A stretch of 61,750 bases of DNA from Holophagales bacterium UBA2201. GTDB taxonomy: Bacteria; Acidobacteriota; Thermoanaerobaculia; UBA2201. This document shows positions 1 to 8,358 of this stretch, one piece after another (within the stretch, counting starts at the first letter, position 1; each line of letters opens with the position of its first letter). The position numbers were made by a program, and so were the translations under genes. Location: NCBI GenBank assembly GCA_002327305.1, contig DCUZ01000025.1, positions 1-61,750 of the forward strand. The letters run 5' to 3'. The notes under the pieces are model-generated. The model saw only the letters and a list, made by a program, of their open reading frames with translations, did not search any database and was not told where the DNA came from.

Positions 1-57
1 CTGCCGTTGCTTCCTTCCGGACCTGGCGGGGTTGAGGGAGCCGGTCAGTGCCCGGCC
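1..57 (-). ncRNA. ffs: Bacterial signal recognition particle RNA (4.5S), 5' part
   Basis: Read on the minus strand, the first 57 bases contain the SRP RNA apical-loop signature CCAGGTCCGGAAGGAAGCA, the binding site for the Ffh M domain. Before it comes a GCCGGGCACTGACCGG-like 5' arm. In the cell the RNA pairs with Ffh to target nascent membrane and secreted proteins to the translocon. The gene runs off the window edge, so only the 5' half and tetraloop region are visible. The 5' boundary near base 57 is estimated from the usual ~100-nt length of small bacterial SRP RNAs. Confidence 0.9.
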
Positions 58-166
58 GCGGGAATTATATCATTGGAACGGGGGGTAGGGGAGGGCGTGA
101 ATGGACTTTGGTTGGAGATAGCCTGGAAGGGGATTTTAGGGTTCCCGGAGGTCCTCCGGGAGTGCT

Positions 167-514
167 TCAGGGCTTCCGCCTGGTCTTCCCGGAGGCCTCG
201 GGGGGCTTCCCTCGTGGCTTGTATCCCTTCCGCCCGCGCTTCCCAGTCCGGTAGAAGCCCTTGCTCCTGATCTGCTCTATCGTGGGCCAGGCCTTCTTGA
301 TCTCCATCCCCATGAAGATTTCCCACAGAGGAACTTTCAGGCCGCGCGCCAGTCTGTTGATCGTGTTCAGGCTCGGGTTTCCCCGGCCCTGCTCGATCTC
401 GCTGATGTGCGTCGCGTGCAGCCCGGAAAGCTCCTCTAGCTTCTCCTGGCTTATCCCTTTCTGCCGTCGAAGCACTTGGATGCGTTCCCCGAATCGCTTT
501 CGTAGTCGTTGCAT
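167..514 (-). CDS. XRE-family helix-turn-helix regulator
   Basis: Small DNA-binding protein of about 115 residues. Residues ~6-65 form a classic Cro/C1-type helix-turn-helix (GISQEKLEELSGLHATHISE, then IEQGRGNPSLNTINRLARGL). The C-terminal ~45 residues are very basic (GKRGRKGYKPRGKPPEASGK) and may be a disordered nucleic-acid-binding tail. The frame is open for 30 more codons upstream, but the ATG at 514 is preferred: it starts just before the HTH fold, and the bases upstream are AT-rich and promoter-like rather than coding. The target is unknown; the gene lies alone between the SRP RNA gene and a secreted-protein cluster. Confidence 0.8.
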   Translation of the reverse strand: MQRLRKRFGERIQVLRRQKGISQEKLEELSGLHATHISEIEQGRGNPSLNTINRLARGLKVPLWEIFMGMEIKKAWPTIEQIRSKGFYRTGKRGRKGYKPRGKPPEASGKTRRKP

Positions 515-1009
515 GGCGGGTCCCGCCTGCTTTATAAGCGGTTTCGGGGCCTGATATAAGAGCAAAAGATATAAATTTTTTATAAATATCATTACATTAA
601 GCACTTGAAAAAGGAAATTAATAGTGCTATGCTCTTCCTTGCATGAGACACCCTCCCCGGCAGGTAGGTACCCCTGACGTAGCCGAAGGCATATCCAAAG
701 GGCCTATTTCAAGCGCGTTTTTAGCAGATGGTGGAACGGAAAACCCAAGGCGAGTAGTCAAACCCCCCTCTTTTGGATACTCCTTTCTTATGGCCCATGA
801 TCGAAGTTCTTGCGCCCTTTTTATCCAACATCCTTTTTCGGGGTACTTACAGGGTGTGCCCCTTAAAGTCATGGTAAGCAAAAACCGTCTTTTTTGTACG
901 TATAGGGTGAAACCAGCTTTAGGAAGGGAGGGGTGTGTCCGAACCCTTAGCCGTCCGGGGCCGATCCCTTCGGATTCGCCCCGGCCCAGCGTCATTCATG
1001 GTAAACTCG
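515..1009. other. Intergenic region, no convincing gene
   Basis: About 500 bases between two divergent genes. The first ~90 bases are strongly AT-rich (poly-T/poly-A stretches around 565-600) and probably hold the promoter of the XRE gene. Short open frames exist on both strands, but they lack a ribosome site and have unlikely compositions. The plus-strand promoter for the gene at 1023 must lie here, but I see no clear -35/-10 pair. A good Shine-Dalgarno (AAAGGAGG) ends the region. Confidence 0.5.
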
Positions 1010-1022
1010 AAAGGAGGTTCCA

Positions 1023-4000
1023 ATGGATGTAAAACGCTTTGTTCTTCTGTCCCTTGTCCTGGTCCTGGCCGCCGTGGGGCTGGCCCAACAAGACCCGCTC
1101 GCCCAGGTGCAGGCCCGCTTCCGCGAGTGGAACGCCGCTCTTGAATCGGTCGCCGTGGATTTCGTCGCCGTCCCCAAAGGCGACGACATCCAAGCCCTGG
1201 CCGCCTATCTCGTGGAGCACGGCTATTGGGAGGAGCCCGTTCTGTACGATCCCTGGGGAAACCTCTACCGCTTCTCCTCGGACGGGAAGCACTACACCTT
1301 TTCCAGCCTCGGCCCGGATGAGCGGCTCGCCACGGCCGACGATCTCACGGTACGGGGGGCCGTCTTTGAGCCCCTAAGTCCGCCGGAAGAACAATCGGCC
1401 TTTTCGTCCAAGTCCTCAACCCCTTCTCCCCCTCTCCGCTCCACGGGCTCTTCCCTGCGCCTTTCCAAGTCCGGCTACGACATCCTTTTCACCTGGTCGG
1501 GCACCGGCACGCTTTACGACATGGCGGGAGCCACCGACGCCAAGTTTCTGAATGCCTACCTTCTGCTCAACAATTCCTCGGGGTCTTCCTACACCTACAC
1601 CAATGCTTTGCGGAATCCCAAGGCCGTGGAATTCTTCGATGTAACCGACGAGACCGAAATCAACCAAGGTGCCGACGGCAACGGCCTTCTGCCGCCCGAG
1701 CCCCCGCAGCTCACCACCATCACCGCCTCCCCCTTCATCGGCGGTACGGGCACCATCACAGGCACGGGCTTCTCCGCCGTCAGGGAAGACGACCTTATCT
1801 GTTTCACGGGGGGCTACTGCATCACCCCCGATGCGGCCACCACAACCCAGCTTGATTTCAAAGTGCCTCCCGGGGCCATCAGCGGCCCCTTCACCGTCTC
1901 CACCGGCGATCTGGACAGTCCCGCCATGGACGCCGTATTTTCCCTTGAGGATACTGCCCTGCCCGCCATGATCATCCGCTCGCTCGGCTTCGTTCCCTCT
2001 ATGGGGGACTATTACGCCGCGGTTTCGGAGGGCGGCACCAACAAGATCATGCGCCTCTACTACGATTCGGGCACGGGCAAGTGGGCGCGGGAGAATCGGA
2101 CCGGATCCTATACCCTGCTCCACTACGGCCCTCCGGCGGCCGCGGCCAATGGGAACATGTATTTCGGCCAGGTCGAGCAGTCCAAAAGCGGCGCAGGCAC
2201 GCGCGTGGTTGTCACCAATCCCCCCACCAACGCCGCCAACTGTTACACCATCCCCAGTCCGGTTCCCGGCACTAACAATGTCCGCGTGGTGGGCATCGCC
2301 GCCGACCCCAACCCCGATGGAATCGCGGGCCGCAATATGTTCTATGCCTTGTTTGAGGATGTAACCGCCAGCCTCAAGTACATCAAAAAGATGCCCACCG
2401 ACTGCTCGGGGATCGCGGACGGGGATTGGGGCAACCAAAGCGGCTCTTGGAATTGGAACGCCCTCAATGGCGCGGCCGTGGACCCCAAGACCGGGGACCT
2501 GTACGTGGCGGAGAAGACCGCCGTCCGGGTAGTCCGGTTCGCCACGGAGGCCGTCGAGAATTTCAAGAGCGGCTTCGCCACGAACATCTACAATATCGCC
2601 GTCTGGCGCGATCCGGGCACTAATTTCGGCCTCCTGGTGGTGGGTGATTTCGGAGCGGGACAGGTCAGGACGGTTCCCCTCGATAACCCTTCCGCTTCCG
2701 CCACCACCCTTGCCACAGGTTCCACCACGCGGGCTGTCAGCGTCGGCCTGACCACCTACGAGGACACCTCCTATACTCCCGCCGTCCTGGCCCGTCTCCT
2801 GGTCCTGCACAATGACGGCTCCACCATCAAGCTCCGCGAGGAGCCCTATTTGAAGATGAGCACGGACGGCAACCCTTATGTGCGGGCCTGGATTTCCTCA
2901 CCGGAAGGCTCCAATGACCGGGCCACATTCCAAGGGTCCACCCGCATCTCCTACAATCCGGCGTCCACCGATTACTCCACCGTCCAATTCAGCGTCTGGT
3001 GGTCGGACGATCAAATCCGCCCCATCTGCGCCATGATGGGCGATGCCCTTTCCGTCGCCAAGTACGAGCCCCGGCCGTCGCCCATCCCTGCGGCCTGCTT
3101 CAAGCCATGGCAGGACCCGATAAACCCCGCTATCATCAACGGCCGCTGCGACAACAACGAAGATTTTGTGTCTTCCGGCGTCGGGACATCCACGTACAAT
3201 AACGATTTTAAGGATTGCCGCGACAACTGCGGCACCGCCTCCAATCCCTGCACCTTCAATTTCAGGATCACCCAGCATTGGGGCGGCGACACCTACCGGC
3301 CCATCATCTTCGCCCAGGACACCCGCACCTATCTCGGCGGGGCCAAGGTCAACCCCTGGAAGCGCTACTACATCGAAAAGGACAAGATGTGCAAGCGGGG
3401 CGGGATTCTGGACGGGTATCTCTACTTCGCGGGCGGGGACGGGGACTCCGACCCCGATTTCATTTGGGTCCGACGGTGGGATCAGGCTTTGTCCTTGGAT
3501 GATCCCTCCTATCCCCAACTTGGAGATACTGCCCGCATTTTCGATTCGGAACACACCTTTGAATCTGGCGGTGAAGATGCCGTTATTGTGGCCAGGACGT
3601 TGGAGGAGCTATTTGACCCTCAAAATATTTACTGCACCGGCATGGATCCCTGTTCACAACCGGGCTGCGTTTGTCGGTGGGCGGTAAAATTCGGCCTGGA
3701 TAGGGATTTGGTCACCACCTATTGGAGTAGTCGAGATGAATTCCAGAATGGGAAGTCCGCCGGTGTCTGCGTCCCCTCCCAGGGCTATTACCAGGTGAAC
3801 ACCACCCGTTTGAACAAGATGGACCAGACCGGTCCCTTCGACGATGCCTTCGTTCAATTCAAGACCATGAAAGAAGGCCAAAACGTCGTGCCATACCTGC
3901 ACACGACGCATAACGATGGTCCCATCAAGGAGCGAGTTCCCTTTCATCAGTACTGGTTTTCCAAGAAGAAACCTATAGATTGCCAGATTAGCCCTCCCCA

Positions 4001-4499
4001 AAGCTGTATCGGCTGCTGCAATACTCCTCAGAATATCTTTCATCTTATCGGGTCGTCTGATGCTGTCGGTTCCCGGGGCGTTAACTACGCCGACTCCGAC
4101 ATCAGCTATGTCTACGCGGCCGGCATCCAGCGGGATGTGGACACCTTATGCTCCTCCCCCGGGTGCTATGGGGATGAGTTCCAAAACTACCTCTCCTTCG
4201 TTTCCGCCCACGAGCCCGGCCACAATTTCAGGGTGAATCCCTGTCGCGACGCCCATCACTGCCTGAACCTGGCGTGGTGCGGCGGCGCCGGCGGCGCTTG
4301 CCGCAGTCGCTGCAACGCCGGGGAGGACAAGAAGTGCACCATGAATGGAGAGCAGTACACTTCCATGGTATGCCAGCGCTCCGACGGAATATCTCGATTT
4401 TGTTGCAGTGATCTTTGTGCTAACCCAAGGTGCCCGGTCTTCGAGGATTGCTCCGTGCCCGGCGGCTTGAGCATCCGGACCGACACCGATCCCGAATAG
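1023..4499 (+). CDS. Large secreted Cys-rich protein with HExGH metalloprotease-like motif
   Basis: Secreted protein of 1158 residues with a clear signal peptide (residues 1-21, cleavage after GLAQ). Residues ~55-110 contain DPWGNLYRFSSDGKHYTF followed by SLGPDERLATADD, matching the C-terminal lobe of GspG-type pseudopilins. Residues ~230-300 look like an IPT/TIG Ig-like domain (GGTGTITGTGFS). The middle may be a beta-propeller. The C-terminal third is rich in Cys and contains AHEPGHNF (His1063-His1067), resembling the metzincin HExGHN zinc site, but the usual downstream Gly and third His are not in register; His1078-His1079 could serve instead. AAAGGAGG sits just before the ATG. A zinc protease or adhesin role is inference. 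It begins a run of three secreted genes. Confidence 0.75.
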   Translation: MDVKRFVLLSLVLVLAAVGLAQQDPLAQVQARFREWNAALESVAVDFVAVPKGDDIQALAAYLVEHGYWEEPVLYDPWGNLYRFSSDGKHYTFSSLGPDERLATADDLTVRGAVFEPLSPPEEQSAFSSKSSTPSPPLRSTGSSLRLSKSGYDILFTWSGTGTLYDMAGATDAKFLNAYLLLNNSSGSSYTYTNALRNPKAVEFFDVTDETEINQGADGNGLLPPEPPQLTTITASPFIGGTGTITGTGFSAVREDDLICFTGGYCITPDAATTTQLDFKVPPGAISGPFTVSTGDLDSPAMDAVFSLEDTALPAMIIRSLGFVPSMGDYYAAVSEGGTNKIMRLYYDSGTGKWARENRTGSYTLLHYGPPAAAANGNMYFGQVEQSKSGAGTRVVVTNPPTNAANCYTIPSPVPGTNNVRVVGIAADPNPDGIAGRNMFYALFEDVTASLKYIKKMPTDCSGIADGDWGNQSGSWNWNALNGAAVDPKTGDLYVAEKTAVRVVRFATEAVENFKSGFATNIYNIAVWRDPGTNFGLLVVGDFGAGQVRTVPLDNPSASATTLATGSTTRAVSVGLTTYEDTSYTPAVLARLLVLHNDGSTIKLREEPYLKMSTDGNPYVRAWISSPEGSNDRATFQGSTRISYNPASTDYSTVQFSVWWSDDQIRPICAMMGDALSVAKYEPRPSPIPAACFKPWQDPINPAIINGRCDNNEDFVSSGVGTSTYNNDFKDCRDNCGTASNPCTFNFRITQHWGGDTYRPIIFAQDTRTYLGGAKVNPWKRYYIEKDKMCKRGGILDGYLYFAGGDGDSDPDFIWVRRWDQALSLDDPSYPQLGDTARIFDSEHTFESGGEDAVIVARTLEELFDPQNIYCTGMDPCSQPGCVCRWAVKFGLDRDLVTTYWSSRDEFQNGKSAGVCVPSQGYYQVNTTRLNKMDQTGPFDDAFVQFKTMKEGQNVVPYLHTTHNDGPIKERVPFHQYWFSKKKPIDCQISPPQSCIGCCNTPQNIFHLIGSSDAVGSRGVNYADSDISYVYAAGIQRDVDTLCSSPGCYGDEFQNYLSFVSAHEPGHNFRVNPCRDAHHCLNLAWCGGAGGACRSRCNAGEDKKCTMNGEQYTSMVCQRSDGISRFCCSDLCANPRCPVFEDCSVPGGLSIRTDTDPE

Positions 4500-4509
4500 G
4501 AGGTTGACC

Positions 4510-5523
4510 ATGAGAAAACTTCTCATTGCTCTTCTTGTGTTATCTCCCGCCCTTCTTTCCGCCCAGCTCAAGCTGGAAATTCAACGTCTCTCGTCGGACA
4601 AATACTTCGTGGATTGTGAGCCAATCATGATCCGCGTTACCTGGACCAATACCCTCCAGGAGGAGCTTTTCGTCGGCCCGGAGCACAGGCCAACTCATTC
4701 GGATGCCATATCCATCTGGGTAAACGGCCAGAAGGCTTCCCGGCGGGCAAACGGAGAGGCCATCACCTATCCTCCTGATTACGATACCCTCAAACCCGGC
4801 GAGTCTATCTCCTCCGATTTTGATTTCAGAGACGTCTACTCGGTGCCGGGTACTTACACGGTAAAGGCTGTGGCGGATTTCTCCAGATTTCCGGTTCAAG
4901 CGTTTCCCGGTAGAGTGGCACACAAATCCGTTGACCGCACGGAATCCAGCTCGGTGGAAGTAGTCATCGAACGGGCCACGGGAGAAAACTTGGAGGCTTT
5001 AGTCTATGCTACAAAACACAAGGAATATAGTCCATATTTAAGCAGCAAGGAACAGGCTTGTTTCTTGCTAAATTCTCCCTTTTCCGATACTGCACAGCCG
5101 ATCTTTGAAAAGTTCCCCACGAGCAATTATGTGGGCTGGATGATATGGCAGATCATTTATTACCATGGTCAGCACGAGAATCCTGAACGGGATGTTCACA
5201 AACCTGCCGATGTTGTACAGATAGCCTTGGGCCAAAAGGAATTTTGGCCGAAGGGCAGCCAAAGAAAAAACTGCCAACTAACGGGCTGTGCCCGTGCGTT
5301 TAGCCTGCGCGGGGCTGCTATGGAAAAGCTAATCCCGGTTATGTCAGAGGGAGAGCCATGGTCTTCCGTCGCCGAGTGCTTGGCCGAACAATATCTCTTA
5401 AAAAAGCAATTCGACAAGGCCATCCTGCTTTTTAAGATTGCCAAGGACCACCCCCGCGGCAAGGAATTCCTTGACGCCATTCGAGAGCACATGCCGGAGT
5501 ACATAGAACTTCTCGATAAGTAG
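4510..5523 (+). CDS. Secreted Ig-like domain protein of unknown function
   Basis: 337-residue exported protein. The signal peptide MRKLLIALLVLSPALLSAQ is obvious. Residues ~20-150 are beta-rich with a CEPIMIRVTW...LKPGESIS pattern, resembling BsuPI or other Ig-like domains. The C-terminal half is alpha-helical and ends in a short repeat-like segment (LAEQYLLKKQFDKAILLFKI). The ATG at 4510 is chosen over TTG 4504 because AGGAGG overlaps the stop codon of the preceding gene and lies 6 bases before the ATG. That puts it in an operon with the large secreted protein upstream. Base composition is less GC-rich than the flanking genome, suggesting acquired DNA. No enzymatic motif is seen. Confidence 0.75.
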   Translation: MRKLLIALLVLSPALLSAQLKLEIQRLSSDKYFVDCEPIMIRVTWTNTLQEELFVGPEHRPTHSDAISIWVNGQKASRRANGEAITYPPDYDTLKPGESISSDFDFRDVYSVPGTYTVKAVADFSRFPVQAFPGRVAHKSVDRTESSSVEVVIERATGENLEALVYATKHKEYSPYLSSKEQACFLLNSPFSDTAQPIFEKFPTSNYVGWMIWQIIYYHGQHENPERDVHKPADVVQIALGQKEFWPKGSQRKNCQLTGCARAFSLRGAAMEKLIPVMSEGEPWSSVAECLAEQYLLKKQFDKAILLFKIAKDHPRGKEFLDAIREHMPEYIELLDK

Positions 5524-5601
5524 GAGATTGAAAGGGTGGGGGCTGGTCTTGGGACCGCTTCCACCCAGCTACATGTTTATACTCGAACAGGAGGGCACGT
5601 C

Positions 5602-6723
5602 ATGAAGAAATCTTTATTCATGCTCTTGCTTCTATGTGTTGGATTCAGCATGGTGGCCATTAGCGCAGAAATCACCTATGAATTGAAGGGCAATAAAGTG
5701 GAAATATTGGATTGGGAAAAGAAGGTGAACGAGGAGACGATCTCTGGTTCCGAGAGGTTCGTAGTGATTGTATTGGATATTACTAAAGATAAGCTGATCC
5801 TCTGTCATCTTATTGACAAGAATCTAAACGAAAGGAATTGGGTGGGAACAGGCAGGAGATATTCCGCTGTGATAGAAGATGAAGCCTTTCAAAGGATCTT
5901 GAGAGGTGATACTTTGCCCTTTGGCTTTCACCTTCGATCAAATGAATTGAAGTCTATAAGAGAAATTGATACCCAAAGAGCCAAAAATCTAAAGCAAAAA
6001 GATGGTTTGATTCCTTCCGGAATGGTATTAATTTCCGGAGGTCCCTTCCAAATGGGCTGTACAGAAGGCGATATGAATTGCCAGTATAACGAAACACCAG
6101 TGCATCGGGTGTTGGTGAAGCCCTTCTATATGGACAAAACAGAGGTCACCGTGAAAGCGTATAAAGAATGCGTGGATGCAGGAACGTGCGTCCCGCCGCC
6201 GTTATCTACGGGGACGTATTGTAATTGGGGAAAGGCCCAACGAGAGGACCATCCTATCAACTGTGTGGAATGGGCGCAGGCCAAAGAATATTGCACTTGG
6301 GTCTGGAAAAGACTTCCCAGTGAGGCGGAATGGGAGTTCGCGGCAAGGGGCGGACATATTGATTGGCAATATCCTTGGGGCAATGACGATGCGAATTGTA
6401 AGCGGGCAGTGATGGATGGGATGCAGTACAGCTGTTCAAGAGAGAGTACAGCAATTGTTGGGTCTATGGGAGCCTTTGGCTTTGGCCTTTATGACATGGC
6501 TGGCAATGTGGATGAATGGGTGGAAGACTGCTGGCATGATGATTACATCGGGGCACCAACAGACGGCACCGCGTGGACAAGTGGCGATTGCAGCAATAGG
6601 GTATTTCGTGGTGGATCTTGGCTATCCGGCTGGGTTGAAGTGCGAGTAACCGTTCGGGGGCCAAAACCTTTTGACGACCCACCCGAAGCAAAAGGCTTCC
6701 GCTGCGCTATAACGGTTCAATAA
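5602..6723 (+). CDS. Exported formylglycine-generating enzyme (SUMF1) family protein
   Basis: 374 residues with a signal peptide (MKKSLFMLLLLCVGFSMVAI). Residues ~165-374 are a full FGE-sulfatase/SUMF1 fold: GMVLISGGPFQMGC, TPVHRVLVKPFYMDKTEVTV, RLPSEAEWEFAARGG, YPWGN, GLYDMAGNVDEWVEDCW, RVFRGGSW and GFRCA. True FGEs oxidise a sulfatase Cys; many relatives are only ligand-binding or effector proteins. No sulfatase with a CxPxR site is seen in this window, so catalysis is not claimed. The N-terminal ~140 residues are unrecognised. The ATG at 5602 follows GGAGGG; the frame is open upstream but noncoding. The gene is noticeably AT-richer than the rest of the window, a sign of transfer. Confidence 0.8.
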   Translation: MKKSLFMLLLLCVGFSMVAISAEITYELKGNKVEILDWEKKVNEETISGSERFVVIVLDITKDKLILCHLIDKNLNERNWVGTGRRYSAVIEDEAFQRILRGDTLPFGFHLRSNELKSIREIDTQRAKNLKQKDGLIPSGMVLISGGPFQMGCTEGDMNCQYNETPVHRVLVKPFYMDKTEVTVKAYKECVDAGTCVPPPLSTGTYCNWGKAQREDHPINCVEWAQAKEYCTWVWKRLPSEAEWEFAARGGHIDWQYPWGNDDANCKRAVMDGMQYSCSRESTAIVGSMGAFGFGLYDMAGNVDEWVEDCWHDDYIGAPTDGTAWTSGDCSNRVFRGGSWLSGWVEVRVTVRGPKPFDDPPEAKGFRCAITVQ

Positions 6724-6850
6724 GCGGTGGGGCTTTCATGCATCCAAGCCCGACATTATTTCCCCCACGACGTTCGTCGGGGTCCAATCATGCCCGGTTC
6801 TCCCTCTTGCGCCGGCATAGGACTCAGCCTTTCTTCTCCTCCCCCCGGGG

Positions 6851-8293
6851 TCAGGGCCGCTCCACCGGCCGCGCGTGGCGGCTCCCGGCGGCATCCACCT
6901 TCCATACGTGCACCACGGGGCGGGCCTCGTCGGCGAACAACTCCTGGACATAGAGCAGGCCCCGTTCCCGGTCGTAGGCGGGAGACCCCAGCCGGTTTTT
7001 CCGCTGACCACCCTCGCCGTTGTCCATGATCACGTCGGCCTGCGTCGCGTTGAGGAACAGGTGGGCGTCAATGTCCAGGAAGCCGTAGGGCTGGGGCTCC
7101 CAGGGCTCCATCGCCCCGGCGGCCACGGCGGCCAGGTCGGCGGGATCGTAGAAGAGGAACCCGGCGTCGAACCGGGAGGCCCACCACCCCTTGTTCCCCT
7201 CATCCGGGAAGCCCCGGCAGGGCGCCATGTCGGCCTCGGTGCACGCCGTGACGCCGTCGGGCTGGTTGCACTGGATCTCGAACTCGTAGATGCACGGGGC
7301 GCCTTCGGGATAGAGAGGGGCGGGGGCGACGCCGTCCGGCGTTTGATAGCCGTACCAGGAGTATCCCGACCCCTTGGTGCCGGCGAAGACGACCGCGCCC
7401 GCGCCCCCGGCGGTGATCCAGGCCCCTCCGGTCCACGCGTCGGCGAGGTTGCATCCCTTCATCCGGTGCCCTTCGGGATCGGCGAAACCGGAGTAGGCGA
7501 TCAACGCGGTGTAGGACAGTTCCGTCCCTGCGGCCGGCGGGTTTCCTTCCAACCAGGGGCCGATGGCCAGCAGGTTGGGACCCAGGCCGCTCAATCCCCC
7601 GTCCTTGAACCGGCCGGTGGCCAGGCTGCGGCCACCGGCGTGGGTTCCCGCCCAGGCGTCGGGGATGGCGAAAAGGTAGTCGTTCGTCCGGTAGGAGAAG
7701 CCGGCGTAATTTTCCTCTTGCGTTCCCACCCACCACGGGCCCCGAGTGCCGGGGTTTCCCAGGTCGAGACCGCACCACGCGTGGGTGGGGAGGATGCTCA
7801 CCCCCGGATCGAACTGGAAGTGCTGGCCCCACGCCAGGTACAAACGCGCTTGAGGCCGGCCCGCGCCGGCGGGCAGGTATTCCAACCCCACCCGCGGCTG
7901 TTCGTTATAGCCCGGGAAGAGGCCGCCGCTGACATCGGCGAAGGGCTGAATGAGCCTGGCCGCCGGCAGGGCTTCGATGTCCCTGGAGAGGGACGGCGCC
8001 GGGATGGTGAATTCGCACACCCAGTTGTCGGTGTCGATCCCGGTGGCGAAGAGCGAGCCCGGATGGCCGTCGGCGCCGCCGGAGGGGTCACCGCCGGGGA
8101 AATAGGTCATCGCCTGCCCCGACCAGTCCCAGACGGCGGGGTGGTCGGTGGTCGCCGCGGGGAGCCGGAACGCCCCCCAATAGGTGAAGTCCGCGGGTTG
8201 CAGGCGCCGGGCATGGAGCGGAAGGGCCGGGACCAGGATGAGCAAAAGCGCCGCGGCGATCTTCGGGGAGCAGGAAAGGGGTTCCATCCTCAT
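6851..8293 (-). CDS. Secreted protein of unknown function
   Basis: 480 residues, starting MRMEPLSCSPKIAAALLLIL with a signal peptide ending near LHA. The ATG at 8293 is 10 bases after AAGGAGG (8304-8310). The mature part is rich in Trp, Gly and aromatic blocks (FTYWGAFRLP, GGDPSGGADGHPGSLFATG, YDRERGLLYVQELF), suggesting a beta-propeller or lectin-like fold. The final strand pattern (LLYVQELFADEARPVVHVWK) recalls propeller repeats. No catalytic motif is recognised. Its 3' end faces the FGE-like gene convergently, and it lies downstream of a radical SAM gene on the same strand with 65 bases between them, so cotranscription is possible. Confidence 0.7.
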   Translation of the reverse strand: MRMEPLSCSPKIAAALLLILVPALPLHARRLQPADFTYWGAFRLPAATTDHPAVWDWSGQAMTYFPGGDPSGGADGHPGSLFATGIDTDNWVCEFTIPAPSLSRDIEALPAARLIQPFADVSGGLFPGYNEQPRVGLEYLPAGAGRPQARLYLAWGQHFQFDPGVSILPTHAWCGLDLGNPGTRGPWWVGTQEENYAGFSYRTNDYLFAIPDAWAGTHAGGRSLATGRFKDGGLSGLGPNLLAIGPWLEGNPPAAGTELSYTALIAYSGFADPEGHRMKGCNLADAWTGGAWITAGGAGAVVFAGTKGSGYSWYGYQTPDGVAPAPLYPEGAPCIYEFEIQCNQPDGVTACTEADMAPCRGFPDEGNKGWWASRFDAGFLFYDPADLAAVAAGAMEPWEPQPYGFLDIDAHLFLNATQADVIMDNGEGGQRKNRLGSPAYDRERGLLYVQELFADEARPVVHVWKVDAAGSRHARPVERP

Positions 8294-8358
8294 GGGGGTG
8301 CATCCTCCTTGGCGTGGAAATACGGTCCACCCTATTGTACCAAGGTACGGGGCGGCGG

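Noticed and set aside
643..1032. Plus-strand 129-codon frame before the large secreted protein
   Set aside because: No ribosome site, ends inside the next gene's start, and has random-looking composition.
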